From NCBI RefSeq assembly GCF_914767665.1, contig NC_059505.1, positions 22,193,506 through 22,257,505 on the forward strand: 64,000 nt of DNA, written 5' to 3'. Made by a program: the position numbers and the translations under genes. The stretch comes from Harmonia axyridis (lineage: Eukaryota; Arthropoda; Insecta; Coleoptera; Coccinellidae). The notes beneath the pieces were generated by a model that made no database searches, was not told the origin of the DNA, and saw only the letters and a program-made list of their open reading frames with translations. Shown one piece after another: positions 1 to 11,640 of this stretch. The number at the start of each line of letters is the position of its first letter. Position 1 is the stretch's first letter.

Positions 1-930
1 AAAGAAAATAATAGGTTATTAACATTACAATTAAACTCCATTCATAAAAAAAGTGAGACAAAAAGTGAATCTCAATATGCAAACGTTGTCAAGCGCGTAA
101 ATAATAATGATGTCAAAAAAATAGTTCCAAACGTTCCACAGATTGTAGTTCAAACATCTGAGAGAAGTGATATGAGACCTAACCCTAAAAAACATAACCT
201 TAGTATTCTTAGCAAATCCAATGTAAACTCTGTCAATGAAAATATAATTAGTCTACCTTCGGTAGCACAGTGGTTTGAGAGACGGCTGTGGTGCCGATGG
301 TACCGGGTTCGAATCCCGGCTAGGTCATGGATGTTGTACATGTCTGGTGGTGGACAATGCATTACTATAAACTACGTTGATTATGTGTACATAGCATAAC
401 TGCTGAGCACAAATAAAAAGAAAGAAAAAAAAAAAAAAAAGAAAAAAAAAAATATAATTAATTCTGGAGACACGGACAACTACAATCAGTTAGAAACAGC
501 ACAGAGAAAGAAAATGGAAGAAGTAATAAATCTGGGTCAACACACAGACTCAATTAATAACAGAACACATTTAACGCCTGAGAATCAAGAAGAATGGAGA
601 ACAATGCATAGCAGAAAGAAGAGAAAATTCAGACCAACTAGATTTGGGACCTGTAAGATGACAGAAGATATTGCAGAAAACAGCTTCGTTGGGCAAAAAA
701 AAAGAGCATGGTTCTTCATTAGCCGTGTAAAAGCTCATGTCACTGAACCTATAATTGAGGAATATATAAGAAAGAAACCAGGATTCGCTAAAGAGGTTGT
801 GGAAATTAAACAATTAAATTTTGAAAATAAAAAAAGTGCTCAAAAGAGTTTCCTAGTGAAAGTTCCTTTTACTAAAAAGGATGAATTATACAAACCCGAA
901 TTTTGGCCCGAAAATGTAGTTATAAAATGA
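1..930 (+). pseudogene. LINE A ORF1 C-terminal part, split by a SINE
   Basis: Frame 1 is open from base 1 to the SINE at 251, and again from after the SINE to the TGA at 928-930. The SINE plus its duplicated target adds 210 bp, a multiple of three, so the flanking frame is unchanged, but the SINE itself brings a stop (397-399). The protein is lysine- and asparagine-rich. Its last 90 or so residues (around an FFISRVK stretch and a PEFWPENV ending) resemble the C-terminal domain of the ORF1 in LINE B (HVSRLHP, EIWPQGS), suggesting a shared nucleic-acid-binding fold. No zinc finger is visible because the N-terminal half lies outside the window. Role by family: RNA-binding ORF1 protein of the retrotransposition particle. 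Confidence 0.75.
251..450 (+). mobile_element. tRNA-derived SINE with 10-bp target duplication
   Basis: A 200-bp insert with a tRNA-like pol III promoter: A box TAGCACAGTGG at 263-273 and B box GGTTCGAATCC at 306-316. It ends in an A-rich tail interrupted by G. Perfect 10-bp direct repeats AATATAATTA flank it (241-250 and 451-460), so it jumped by target-primed reverse transcription into ORF1 of LINE A. It is not a working tRNA gene: there is no paired acceptor stem. Confidence 0.9.
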
Positions 931-1061
931 TTCAACATGCATGTGTATAAAAAAAATAATACTGCGGTTGATTTTTTATAAGAAACAAGTCGCAGAAAGT
1001 CAAAACCAGACATGAAACAGCCAATAGAGAGTGTAGTATTATACATCAAAATCTGCAGTCT

Positions 1062-3844
1062 ATGGGCAATAGTATCAACGCTTTTCAACATTTTCTCTTG
1101 ACTCAACCTACCTACAAGGTTGTTTGTGTAACACTGGAGCACTGGAAAAGTGAAGATGAATTAGTGCACAAGTTGAATAACTTCAACTTGATATCATATG
1201 TGTGCAGAGACAGAGGCAAACACGGTGGATCAGCAATATACATCCATGAAGAAGTCAAGTGCAAGCGGAGAAAGAAATTAGAAGAGTTTTCCATAATTGG
1301 TCAGTTTGAGTGCGCATCTGCTGAGTTATCACTGGGCAGTGAAAGTTTTATTGTGCTGTCAGTGTACAGACCATGCAGTGCGGCAAGTGACATAGAGGTG
1401 TTTCTATCACAACTAGAAAAAGTTCTTGCTGTGATTATTGAGGAAAACAAATTCATCATTGTGGCTGGAGATTTCAATATTGACATTTTGGAGAATACTA
1501 GTAAAAGGTCGGATTTCCTTACATTATTGTGTTTATACCAACTTTTTCCCACAATAAATGTTCCTACTAGGGTTACAAGTTGTACAAGTACTTGCTTAGA
1601 TAATATTTTTGTTAATTTTAATGCTGATTCAGAAGTGCCCAGTACTACTGTTTCAGATCATTTCGGACAAAAAATAAGTTTTACTGTCATGAGTAAAGAA
1701 AATAATAACAATAGGTTAGTCTATCGTAGATTTTATAATGAAGAGGATAAAATTAATTTCTGTGATGGTCTGAAACAGGAGGACTGGCAAGCAGTATTTT
1801 CGATTGAAGAATCTAATATTGATTTACAGTGGGAGTCTTTTATGAAATCCTTTTTTTTAATATTTGAGGAGCATTTTCCATTGAAATTGGTTAAATTGGG
1901 TAAAAAGAATTTGAAAAATTATTATGACACAAAGGAGGTTAGGGAGAGTAAGCGTAAATTAGACATTTTGCTCACTTTAAAATCACATGATAGTTCTTGT
2001 AAAGCTTTATACATTATTGAAAAACAAAATTATGATAAACTCCTCACAGCAGCTAGGACCGATTTCTATAATGTGAAAATTCAGTCATCGGACAATAAAA
2101 ATAAAACATTGTGGTCGATTTGTAATGATATTAGAGGTACAGAAAGTAAAAATAAAAATAAATTTTTTAGTGAAGGTCCTGATAGTATAGCTGAAAAATA
2201 TAATAAGTTCTTAGTTGATAAAATTCCCATTATGCTAAGTGATTTGGGTGATGAGGTCTTTTCTTGTAATTTACCAAACAACCCCAGGTCAATTGATTTA
2301 CATCCAACTAATCCTAATGAAATAGTCGAAATAATTAATAAAATAAAGAATAAATACTGTAGTGGCGATGATGGTATACCTGTCAATATTATGAAATATT
2401 GTGCAGATGAGATAAAGGGTGTCATTTCATATATAGTCAACAATTCTCTTAAGTTTGGAATTTTTCCTAAGAATTTGAATTAGCGTTGATAAAACCCATT
2501 TATAAAAAAGGAGATGATACTTGTTTTGAAAGTTACAGACCTATCAGTATACTGTCCAGTTTTTCCAAAATATTTTAGCATGTAATGTGTGAAAGACTGT
2601 TGATATTTATGAAGGAGTGCAATCTGTTTAATGACTCTCAGCATGGCTACTTGGAGGGTCGATCTGTTCAGACTGCATTATATCAGTTTACGGAAAGGGT
2701 TATAAGACTTCTGGAGGAGGATAAACTTGGGTTGGGTTTATTTGTTGATCTGGCGAGTGCTTATGACTGTTTGTTCAGACCTTTTCTTTTAATAAAACTT
2801 GAAAAGCTGGGTATTAGAGGTAGTGCAAAAGACTGGATAGCTTCATATCTTTCCGAGCGATCGCAGAGAGTGTCTATTGTTAAAAATGGCAAAGATGTAA
2901 AGTCAGATATAATTGAATCAAATTATGGGGTACCTCAAGGCAGTGTTATAGGACCCATCCTATTCATAATTTTTATAATAGATATATGTGATGTTATTGA
3001 AGACATCCTAAAATTGTTAACTTCTTTTGTTGATGACACAAATTTGATGATTGGTGGAAATGATTTTGATGATATCAAGGCAAAAACACTCTCAATTTAT
3101 AATGAATTAAAATCGTGGTTTACAAAGAACAAATTATTAATGAATGAAAATAAAACATCAGCTGTGCTATTTAGCACAAGCAGATCGCAGAAAATGAGGG
3201 AAAATGTGTTGGATTTAAAAGGTTGTAATGTCAAGATTGAAGAGTCAATTAAATTTTTGGGGGTATATTTGGATGGTTTCCTTAAATGGTCATATCACAT
3301 AGATAACCTGTCAGGGAAGCTATGTCGTGTAGGATTTGGAATCAGAACATTATCAAGGTATTTGAGTCTAAATAATTTGAAAACAGTTTATTTTGCAAAT
3401 TTTGAATGTCTTTTAAGATATGGAATTATATTTTGGGGATCAAGCTCAGAGGTCAATAAATTGTTTGTGTTACAAAAAAGGGTGATGAGGTATATTTTTA
3501 AAATGACTTCAATTCAATCATGTAGGGGATTATTTAAGAGAAATAAAATGTTAACAATTTTTGGTATTTATGTATTAGAATGTTTGCTTTTCTTTTTCAA
3601 GAACAAAGATATTTTTTCAGTTCACACAATTAAAAGTATTTACCCTTTAAGATCGCAGAACTTACATTATCCTATACATAGGTTATCTCTATCAGAAAAG
3701 CACCCATCTTACATGTGTATTAAATTGTATAATAAACTACCTGATAGTATAAAACAGATGGATGATTTTAAGAATTTCAAGAAAAATGTCAGAGAATATT
3801 TGATTTGTTTGGAACCATATTGTCTTAATGATTATTTGAGTTAA
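1062..3844 (+). pseudogene. LINE A ORF2: endonuclease and reverse transcriptase, frameshifted
   Basis: The first part (ATG 1062 to 2483, 473 residues) carries the endonuclease: EHWKS, HGGSAIY, AGDFNIDIL and SDHFGQ are the recognisable metal-binding and catalytic blocks. A frameshift near 2480 ends it, just before the RT finger region (KKGD, YRPISILSS in another frame). The second part (2585-3844, 419 residues) holds the RT palm: FVDLASAYD, GVPQGSVIGPILF and FVDD. The last motif is unusual, V replacing the A of the common F/YADD. The C-terminal domain runs to a TAA at 3842. No RNase H. Known role of the family: nicks target DNA and copies element RNA in place. As it stands no single polypeptide can do both. 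Confidence 0.85.
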
Positions 3845-3971
3845 TTTTAGTATTTTTGTGAATTTTGGCAATTTGACACTATTTCTTTTATGTATAGTAC
3901 ACTGTACAGACATGATATGAAATAAAGAGTATTATTATTATTATTATTACAAAAAAAAAATTTAATCTGTG

Positions 3972-4025
3972 CATTATTTAGTTCTAACTAGATATCATTA
4001 TCATTATTTAGTTCTAACTAGATAT
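3972..4025 (+). repeat. 24-bp direct repeat in LINE B 5' UTR
   Basis: CATTATTTAGTTCTAACTAG plus ATAT occurs at 3972-3995 and again at 4002-4025, a 30-bp period, immediately before the ORF1 ATG at 4034. Repeated 5' UTR monomers are known in some LINEs as promoter units; whether this one is functional is not shown. Confidence 0.85.
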
Positions 4026-4033
4026 TCTTCGAG

Positions 4034-5188
4034 ATGTCGAACGGTGCGGAAGTGTGTAGGAGTTGCTCCGATAACTTTATTGTGAATTCTAAATCGGTTA
4101 AATGTGACTTATGTAATGATAATTATCATTCAGCTTGTGTGTCGATAAAGGACACATGTGTGAAAATAATTTTGGAAAACCCAAATTTAAGGTGGTTTTG
4201 TGATAACTGTAACAATAAATTAAACACGGTATTAAGTAATGCACCGGTGTTTTCCACCACGAAGCCAGATGTAACTATTCAGAAAACTGAAATAGAATGC
4301 CTTAATCGGGAGATTTCTCTCATGAAAAAATCAGTAGTAGATCTTGATTATACTGTGAGTTTGCAGAAATCTTTAATTAAAAATTACGAGACTCAGCTCT
4401 CTTCAATTAATAAATCTGTACCAGATGTTAATACTGTTATCAACCATCCTGATACAAAAAGTGCAAGACATAAAAATGCAAACAATCTGAATTTGATTGA
4501 AGAAGATGCTGGGTTGCCGGCTTGTGCCAACTTTCCTGCTCCTGAGCGTACTATGGGTTTTCAACAACATAATCCCTCTAATGAGACTTTGACCTACAGT
4601 GTTTCAAAATTACCATCTAATAAACATGAAACTAATATTTCTATCTATGATAAAAATACTTCAAAGCCTCATTTAAGTAAAAGTAGCACTAAAAATTTAA
4701 AAATTATTGATAAAAAAATGGTGAATTCTGCAATAGAGTTTGCTCAACAAGCAACAATGAAACGGCTGCAAACTATTGATATGGATAGTCAAAACAATGA
4801 GTCATCTGAGTTTAAATGGCAGCATGTCAAAAAACGAAGCAAACAAAGAAATAAAAATGTTGTCATGGGTAATGCTTCATTCAGTTCAGGAGTAAAAACT
4901 GTTCCTAAGCTCAGTTATCTGCATGTGTCTAGGCTTCATCCAACAACTAAGCCAGATGATCTGAAGAATTTGCTTTTGAAGTCATTTCCTGAGGTTGAAG
5001 TTGAGCCCCTTCAATCTAAACATCCTCAGATCTACTCTTCTATGAAAGTTGCTATATATCAAGAACATTTCAAGGATGCCTGGCGTAAAGAAATCTGGCC
5101 CCAAGGGTCTCTAGTCTCTAAATATTTTTTATTCAAGAAGAAGGCACCCCCAGTAGAAATAGGTGCTCCTCAAGAAAGAAGGGACTAA
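4034..5188 (+). CDS. LINE B ORF1 protein with N-terminal PHD zinc finger
   Basis: 384 residues from the ATG at 4034. Residues 8-59 form a C4HC3 PHD finger: C8, C11, C24, C27, H32, C35, C56, C59, with the typical tryptophan two residues before C56. A stretch with coiled-coil character follows (about 85-130), then a low-complexity Ser/Asn/Lys middle, then a conserved C-terminal module from about 290 (SYLHVSRLHP through EIWPQGS). PHD-bearing ORF1 proteins are known in CR1-group LINEs, where ORF1 binds RNA and assists target-primed reverse transcription. The frame is intact, in contrast to ORF2. The stop lies 3-15 bases before the first in-frame ORF2 codons, so ORF2 may be reached by reinitiation; this is inference. 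Confidence 0.85.
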   Translation: MSNGAEVCRSCSDNFIVNSKSVKCDLCNDNYHSACVSIKDTCVKIILENPNLRWFCDNCNNKLNTVLSNAPVFSTTKPDVTIQKTEIECLNREISLMKKSVVDLDYTVSLQKSLIKNYETQLSSINKSVPDVNTVINHPDTKSARHKNANNLNLIEEDAGLPACANFPAPERTMGFQQHNPSNETLTYSVSKLPSNKHETNISIYDKNTSKPHLSKSSTKNLKIIDKKMVNSAIEFAQQATMKRLQTIDMDSQNNESSEFKWQHVKKRSKQRNKNVVMGNASFSSGVKTVPKLSYLHVSRLHPTTKPDDLKNLLLKSFPEVEVEPLQSKHPQIYSSMKVAIYQEHFKDAWRKEIWPQGSLVSKYFLFKKKAPPVEIGAPQERRD

Positions 5189-5190
5189 AC

Positions 5191-8013
5191 CCATCGAATT
5201 CTTTGTCGCTGATATTGCAGAATGTGCAGTGTCTTCGGACCGCATTTAATAAATTGAATTTATTAGCTTCTGAACATGAAGTCGATGTCCTAATGATTGT
5301 TGAACACTGGAAATCCTTAGATGAAATAAAATTATTTCAGATTGAGGGCTATATATTGGTTTCCCAATTTTGTCGTCAACATGGCAGGCATGGAGGGAGC
5401 GCCATTTATTGTCGTAAGTCTTTGCTTTTGAAAGAACAGACTATGTGAAACTGAGTGTAGTTAATGTGATCGAGTGCTCAGCTATCCAAATAAACCTCAG
5501 TAAAAGTAGTTTAGTAATTGTTTGTATTTATAGACCAAATTCAAAACCATTAGCTGATATGGATATTTTTCTTGAAAAATTTAACAGTATACTTATAAAA
5601 TGTCGATCTGAAAATTGTAAGTTTATAATTGCTGGTGACTTCAACATTGACGTTCTGTCATACTCCCGCGACTCTAGAGAATTTCTTTCTTTAATTGAAA
5701 TGTTTAATGTTAGCTTAAGTTTTGCATGTGTTACTCGTCCTCTATCAGGAACATGCTTGGATAATATGTTATCCAATGTTAGCGGTTTCTGTGAAACATT
5801 GCAATACCATATCTCAGATCATGTTGCCTTGAAATTGACAGTTCCTGAAATCTTAGTTGATAAGTGTCAGATACAGAAGTTTTCTATAAGAAAAATGAAT
5901 GAAGAAGTTGTAAATGACTTTCTTGAAGCATTATCAACTGTTTCATGGGATAAACTCTATGATTCATCAAAAGATGTCAATACGAAGTGGTCCTCTTTCA
6001 TCTCTATTTTTCAATCAATTTTTAATACTTATTGTCCCCTGAAGGAAGTCAAATACAGATCACGGAGTGATATTTGTAAATTAAGTCCGCATATTGTCGA
6101 AAAAAAGAAAATTCTGGATAACCTTCTTGTTATTTCTGAATCACGACCTGAGTTCAAAAATTTGTACCGATCTTTTAAGAGACAGTATGATAGCTCAATT
6201 ACCCAAGCTATTAAATCTTATTACAGCAACTTCATAGCAAATTCTCAGAACAAATCGAGGGCGGCATGGAGGGTGATTCATTCACTATCAGGTAAGAGCA
6301 CTGAAAAAAACTTGCCTTTTCAGTCAGAAAATCCTGTTGATCTTTGCAACAGTTTCAATGATATGTTCGTGGGAGACGTTGCCAACCAGACGAATATTAG
6401 GATTCCTGGAGCAATCTCATCCTTAACATCTTCTCACGGTATGAGCAAGTCTTTCTATTTCTTTGATGTCACAGAGAGATGTTAGTGATGTCGTTAAGAT
6501 GCTGAAAACCTCTAACTCTTCAGGTCACGATGGAGTTCCGATTTCGATAATAAAAAAATCCATTCATATAATAGGAGGCCCTCTTGCTCATCTTATTAAT
6601 TGCGCTTTCCGAGAGGGTTGTTTTCCTGACGAGCTGAAGATTGCTCTGGTCAAACCACTCTTCAAGAAGGGAAATACCTGTGACCTCAGTAGCTATAGAC
6701 CTATTAGTATTCTATCTAGTTTTTCTAAGATATTTGAGAAGGTTTTTGCCGTCAGACTCATCAGTTTTTTTCGAAAATTTAATGTTCTTGCTGATAGTCA
6801 GCATGGTTTCACGAAAGATAGAGGTACCGAGACTGCTTTATTTGAGTTGCTAAATTCTGTTCTTTTGGCGCTTGAGAGTGATGAAGTTCCATTGGCTTTG
6901 ATGTTCGATTTGACCAAGGCTTTTGATTCCATTGAGCATAGAACCTTATTGGCTAGACTGGAGTTATGTGGGATTAGGGATATCTCTTTGAAATTTGTTG
7001 AGAGCTACCTAAGCAATCGACGTCAGAGGGTTGCCCTCACTCTAGATGGTGCAGTCCACTTCTCTGGGGAACGATCTCTTACTAGGGGCGTTCCTCAGGG
7101 AAGTGTACTGGGCCCTTTGCTTTTTATTGTTTTTGTGAATTCCCTTTGTTATATTGAGACCTCTGCTAATTGTAAGTCGATTCTTTATGCTGATGACAGC
7201 AATTTTTTGATTATATCAGGTGATGTCGAGTCCTGTAGCAGGGCTGGAATGGATACGGTTTTGTCTGTTGATAGATGGTGTAATGAAAGTGGTCTTATTC
7301 TAAATCATAGCAAGACTCAAGGTATTTTTTTTTATGGCAGCCAGTCGGTGAAGAACTATCCTCCTTTTTTGTGTCATAGTAACGGTCAAATTAAATTGGA
7401 GGATTCTGTAAATTTTCTGGGAGTTGCTCTAGATAAACACCTGCGGTGGGATCATCAGGTGTCTAAATTGGGGAAGTCTCTCAACTCTTCGGCGTACTTG
7501 ATTTTCATGATGAGGGACAAGTTGGAGAGTGCTGTGGTGAGAGCTCTCTACTTTGCTAGTTTCCAGTCTGTGCTGGCATATGGAATTATTTTTTGGGGCA
7601 GTTCGTCTGGTGCCGATGAAATTTTTCTCATCCAGAAAAGAGTGATGAGAATAATGAATAGGTTGGGCTTTCGTGAGTCCTGTCGCGGAGTTTTCAGATC
7701 TAATGGAATCCAAACTGTCTTTGGTCTTTACATTTATCGCCTATTTATCTTCCTTAAGTTACGGAAAAACTATTTTTTGCCATATGTCAATAAAAATAAT
7801 ACTCGTCAAGTTTATCCTTTCCTTCTTCCTATTCACAGTACTACTAGGTTTGAAAGGGGACCACTCTATATGGCCATGCGTTTATTTAATTTGCTTCCTA
7901 AGCAATTACAGGTGGTTGAAGATATAACCTTGTTTAGAAGGCGCATTTACAATTTTATTTTGGATTGTGAACCTTATTCAGTTGATGAGTTTATTTCATT
8001 TTGTAGAAAATAA
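5191..8013 (+). pseudogene. LINE B ORF2: endonuclease and reverse transcriptase, two frameshifts
   Basis: Three blocks in frames 1, 3, 1. Block 1 (to 5448) is the endonuclease N-terminus (NVQCLRT, EHWKS, HGGSAIY). Block 2 (5445-6485) has AGDFNIDVL and SDHVAL. Block 3 (6463-8013) has the RT: KKGN, YRPISILSSFSKIFE, FDLTKAFDSIEH, GVPQGSVLGPLLF, YADD, then the thumb and a C-terminal tail ending EPYSVDEF. Each frame change looks like a one-base indel. No ATG is obvious at the ORF2 start; the frame is open upstream into the ORF1 end. The YADD box is intact, so loss of activity is due to the indels only. Confidence 0.88.
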
Positions 8014-8126
8014 GCTCTTTTATGACTTGTCTCTATTTTATTCGTTTGCATTGATTTTGATGTTGTGAATAATTTTTGAGATTAATAAATATTATTGTTA
8101 TTGTTATTGTTATTGTTATCATTATC

Positions 8127-9385
8127 TCCCTTAAAATTTCGTAATCAATCAAAATAAAAAAAAAAACTCAAACCAACTAATTATATGAACATAACCACCA
8201 TAAACGTTCATTGAATTTACCAAAAAAAAATTATTCCATATATTTCACTGTCAAACCCTTGGGTTGAATGTCTCCTTTATATTGTCTCAAATTATCCATT
8301 CTGATTTCCAAATAAAACTCATTAATTTCCCTTCGTTTTTCCGAAGCCTAACATAATAAAAACAAAAATATAAAAAAAATTAGACATCCTTATCCCAAAA
8401 CGGGGACCCTATATCCGGTAGTGGCTTCCTTGTAAGAAGGAGCCACTAGAATCTCACGTTGGGCAGGGTCGACTCAATTCCCTGAGGGACCTGTGTCCCA
8501 CGTTACCCGTGCAAAATTTCGAAATTGAACAGTCTACACTAAACCTAACCTACAATTTATTAACTCTTCACCTCAGTATTTATAAAAATGGAATTCAAAA
8601 ACAAAATAAATCAACGTAAAATTGCCAACTCTCTATATAACTCACTTCTACTAGTTCTTACTAAATATCCTGAGTTCCACATAATTCTAGAATAATTTTA
8701 GTACAATGTTTCCCAAAAACTGAAACTGTAGTTATAATCCGAAATGCCTATTCTCCCTCTTTCTCTGGGTTCAAAATCAAACTATTTATTCACTTCATTG
8801 TCTTTTCAAGCCTTTCACTGTCAAAACTAAAAAAAGTCCTTATTCATTTTTCCTGGAGTCAACTTTTTCCTAAACTCAAAATATTCGTATTCAGAATCAT
8901 CTCAATAAAATCCTAAAATGAAAAAAACCACTAATGTTTCCTCATACAAAACTTTTATTGAAATTCCAAAACCTACTAAAAAAAACTATCATCATTACTC
9001 CTTAAGTGTCATGATTCCATAAATTGATTCCTTAAATAATTTTATAATACCCAAATTACTTATATATCTCTTCAACTATTTTAAGAATCAAACTATCATA
9101 AATCCCAAAAAAACTTATTCTGATTTCACTTCGCTATACTTCCCAAGTTCCCTAATCTGAGATGAAATTAATCAAATTTTACCAATATTATCAATTATCA
9201 ATCATTTCACGTAATTATCAAAAATCTCAAAAAAAAAAAACAAATTTTCCGTCATTCATCAAACCTATAAAAAAAATCACCAAAATTTCCATTACTTATC
9301 CAAAATGTTAAAAATTTACCAAAATATGAATAATCTATATTACAATGGATTTATCTGTAGGTACCGATATCTACTCGGTTATCTA
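8127..9385. other. AT-rich stretch, probably 3' region of the minus-strand gypsy remnant
   Basis: No open frame above noise. It sits immediately downstream (minus sense) of the gypsy pol stop, where a 3' LTR is expected. A GC-richer island at about 8398-8520 (two short inverted pieces around GGCTTCCTTG / AAGGAGCCAC) could be part of that LTR. With only one copy in the window the LTR ends cannot be placed. Confidence 0.35.
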
Positions 9386-10837
9386 TTAGTCCCAACCCCA
9401 TCGATCCGGTGGGCGACGTACCCTAGTCGATCTACGTAGAGGGATTTCTTCCTCCTCTTTTTCCTCATTTTCAAATTGCGCTCGATTCAACCTCATAATC
9501 ATCCTCATCGGCGAAAATTTTCGTATCTCAGTCCGTTCATCATCAGATTCAGTCTCGCTACCGTCCGTATCTAATTTTTCCGAACCGTCGGATTCCTCTA
9601 TATCAATCCCAAACTCTCGCGGTATACGATTTTAACCTATCTACATGAACGACTTGTTCCTCTCTACCCCCACAATTCCTAATTCTATAGGTCATCGGAC
9701 CAAGCAATTCCACGATCCTACAAGGTCCTACCCAAGGTTCCATTAACTTTTTTGATATACCCTGTTTCGCCGACATTTTTTTCAAATAAACTAATTCCCC
9801 TACTTCAAATTGAGGATTCACTGTATTTTTGTCAAATTTCTCAACCCTATAAGATTTAACCTTTTTTATTGGCTCAGTTAATTCCCGAGATTTCGTACTT
9901 GTAATTTTTTGCTTCGAAATTTTTCCTTTTTCACGGATTTTTTTCTCATCCCTTTCTGTTATCCCTATCGCTTCGTCAACCCTTATTTCTTCAATATCAC
10001 TGTTTGACTGATTTATCCCTTCTCGTTTTGAAAAACCCTTTGTTTCAAATTCTGCTATATTTTCCACTTGAATGCCCATATCTTTCATCGCCAAATTTCT
10101 TTTCTCCTCATAATTTTCCGTTTGAGTACCGATCTCCGTCTTTACCTGCAATTTCTCTCTTTCGCCTTGTTTTTCCAAACTAACCTGCCTTACCCTGAAG
10201 TGATTAACTTGTATTTCCTCTTTCTTCTCCTCCGTATATCTATCCCCTGTATATATACCTTCATTCAAATCTTTATTCAGAAATTTAAACTCTCTTCCCC
10301 ACATAGTTACCGATGGTTCGTGTTCATACTTAATATGCGCTTGATTTTCCTTAAGAAAATCCCTACCTAGTATTATATCAACGTTCCCTGATGTTTCATC
10401 ATCCACTAATATGACCGTTCTCCTATTGGACTCACCGCAATATTTGCCGTACCCCAGGTACGTACATTATGACCTGATACGCTAGTTAAATCACAGTCAA
10501 TACCGTATTCATTGACCTCGTCTCTTGAAATCAATCCTCTTTTTACGAGAGACACCGCTGCCCCTGTATCTATTAAACAAACACCTATCTTTCTGTTGAT
10601 ACTTAATTTGATCAAATGTGGTACGTCATGTATTCCTGCCGAATGTACTTCCGGAATGACCAGGACCGTACGTTCCCTAAATTCCCTTCTAGGTAGCCGC
10701 ATTTTTGGAGACCGCAATCCGTTCTGAGTATCGACATCCTTATTACACGTATTTACCAGCAATTTCTCTTTCTCGCTTAGTTTCTCCGACCTAACTCGAT
10801 TTACACGATTCTCTTCAAATTTTTCCCATGATCCCAT
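9386..10837 (-). pseudogene. Ty3/gypsy Pol remnant: protease joined to integrase C-terminus
   Basis: Read on the minus strand, 10837-10406 gives a retroviral-type aspartic protease with CLIDTGAAVS (DTG catalytic motif); after a frameshift near 10406 the protease end follows (IILGRDFL, 10406 downward). About 150 charged, lysine- and glutamate-rich residues later comes the integrase C-terminal GPY/F module (FEVGELVYLKK, WVGPCRIVELLGP, then VVHVDRLK). A second frameshift near 9605 leads into a basic tail (RRSTRVRRPPDRW) ending at TAA 9386-9388. Reverse transcriptase, RNase H and the integrase DDE core are missing. The 267-residue frame spanning protease end and GPY/F is open, so the deletion is in frame. 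Gag and the 5' LTR are absent; a LINE fragment begins at 10884. Confidence 0.8.
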
Positions 10838-10883
10838 ATTACTTGTTCCCTGATTACACGATTCAAATTCCTTCTATTCATCC

Positions 10884-11345
10884 CTATAGCAAATGATTTT
10901 TAATCTTTTCCGAAGTAAACGTCACATGGTTTAGACTATCACGCAGTCGTTCTGCCTTAATCCGCGGCAGTTGACCACCTGGAGGCTCAACTGAAAAGGA
11001 GCTTGTGAAAGAGTCAGCCAAAACTTCAGCCGACTCGGTGTTTGTAGAGGACAGGGAACCGTCAGGTTTCCGCAAGAGCGGAATACTTACTTTGACATTC
11101 AGGTTGGATCGTATGAACTTGTATAGTTTTTTTTACCGTTTTCAGAGTTTGCGATAGATTCCTCAAACTCACGACGTGAGGACTTTAGTGCTGATACCAG
11201 GTGTTTAGGGAAACTTCGATGAGTTTGATAATCCTCTGGGGCTCTTGATCTTTTGTATCTCCTCCAAAGCCTTTTTTTATGATGTATGAGTGACATTATT
11301 TCGGTATTTATCCATGGTTTGAGAGGGTTTTTTCGGCACAATTTG
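10884..11345 (-). pseudogene. LINE ORF2 fragment (linker between endonuclease and RT)
   Basis: Minus strand, two open pieces (11341-11099 and 11075-10884) with a frame break between them. KPWINTEIMSLIHHKK, RLWRRYKR and then LRKPDGSLSSTNTESAEVL, ADSFTSSF match the region between the endonuclease and RT of many insect LINE ORF2 proteins. Neither catalytic domain is present. It stops abruptly at the gypsy remnant, so it is either 3'-truncated by that insertion or a scrap inside it. Confidence 0.7.
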
Positions 11346-11640
11346 GTGCGGGAGTTCTTATCAATAGAATACCTACTTTATAAAATGATATCTGATGAAC
11401 AACTGAATTGATACATTTCTGAAGCAATATTCAAATTTCTACACATACATAAAAGATAAAAATCTTCAGTTGGTTCAATCTATCTTCCTGCGTTACAGTG
11501 CTCATTTCGTAATTCATTTTAATTATCACAGGTCTTCTTTGGTACTTCATTGTCAGCTCATTTGGAGGTTGTAGGTGGATATGAGAAAAAAAAATTATAA
11601 ATAGCGATCAATTAGTAGGTGATTCATTTTAATTTGATAT
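11346..11640. other. Unassigned AT-rich spacer
   Basis: No gene or repeat recognised. It forms the left flank of the spectrin-type LTR element and ends in ATAT (11637-11640), the left copy of that element's target duplication. Confidence 0.5.

Larger units (their letters stand above)
1..3950 (+). mobile_element. Non-LTR retrotransposon (LINE A), CR1/jockey-like, 5' end outside window
   Basis: ORF1 remnant, then ORF2 with apurinic-type endonuclease and reverse transcriptase, then a short 3' UTR with an AATAAA at about 3921 and an (ATT)n tail near 3932-3950. No RNase H follows the RT. The arrangement and the microsatellite tail fit the CR1/jockey group; clade assignment is inference. The copy is dead: ORF1 holds a SINE and ORF2 has a frameshift. 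It abuts LINE B directly, separated only by an A-rich run. Confidence 0.85.
3963..8126 (+). mobile_element. Non-LTR retrotransposon (LINE B), near full length
   Basis: 5' UTR, ORF1 with PHD finger, ORF2 with endonuclease and RT, 3' UTR, and a microsatellite tail of ATTGTT units at 8091-8126. It is the same clade as LINE A by protein similarity (EHWKS, HGGSAIY, AGDFNID, SSGADEIF/SSSEVNKLF-type blocks) but clearly a different family. The 5' end is set by the end of the LINE A tail; I found no target-site duplication. Two frameshifts in ORF2 make it inactive. Confidence 0.85.

Noticed and set aside
251..330. Possible tRNA gene (A and B boxes)
   Set aside because: No paired acceptor stem, and the sequence has an A-rich tail and target duplications: a SINE head. 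The same applies to 21041-21130.
8398..8520. Structured RNA gene
   Set aside because: The GC-rich island lies where a gypsy 3' LTR is expected; pairing is weak and no family is recognisable.
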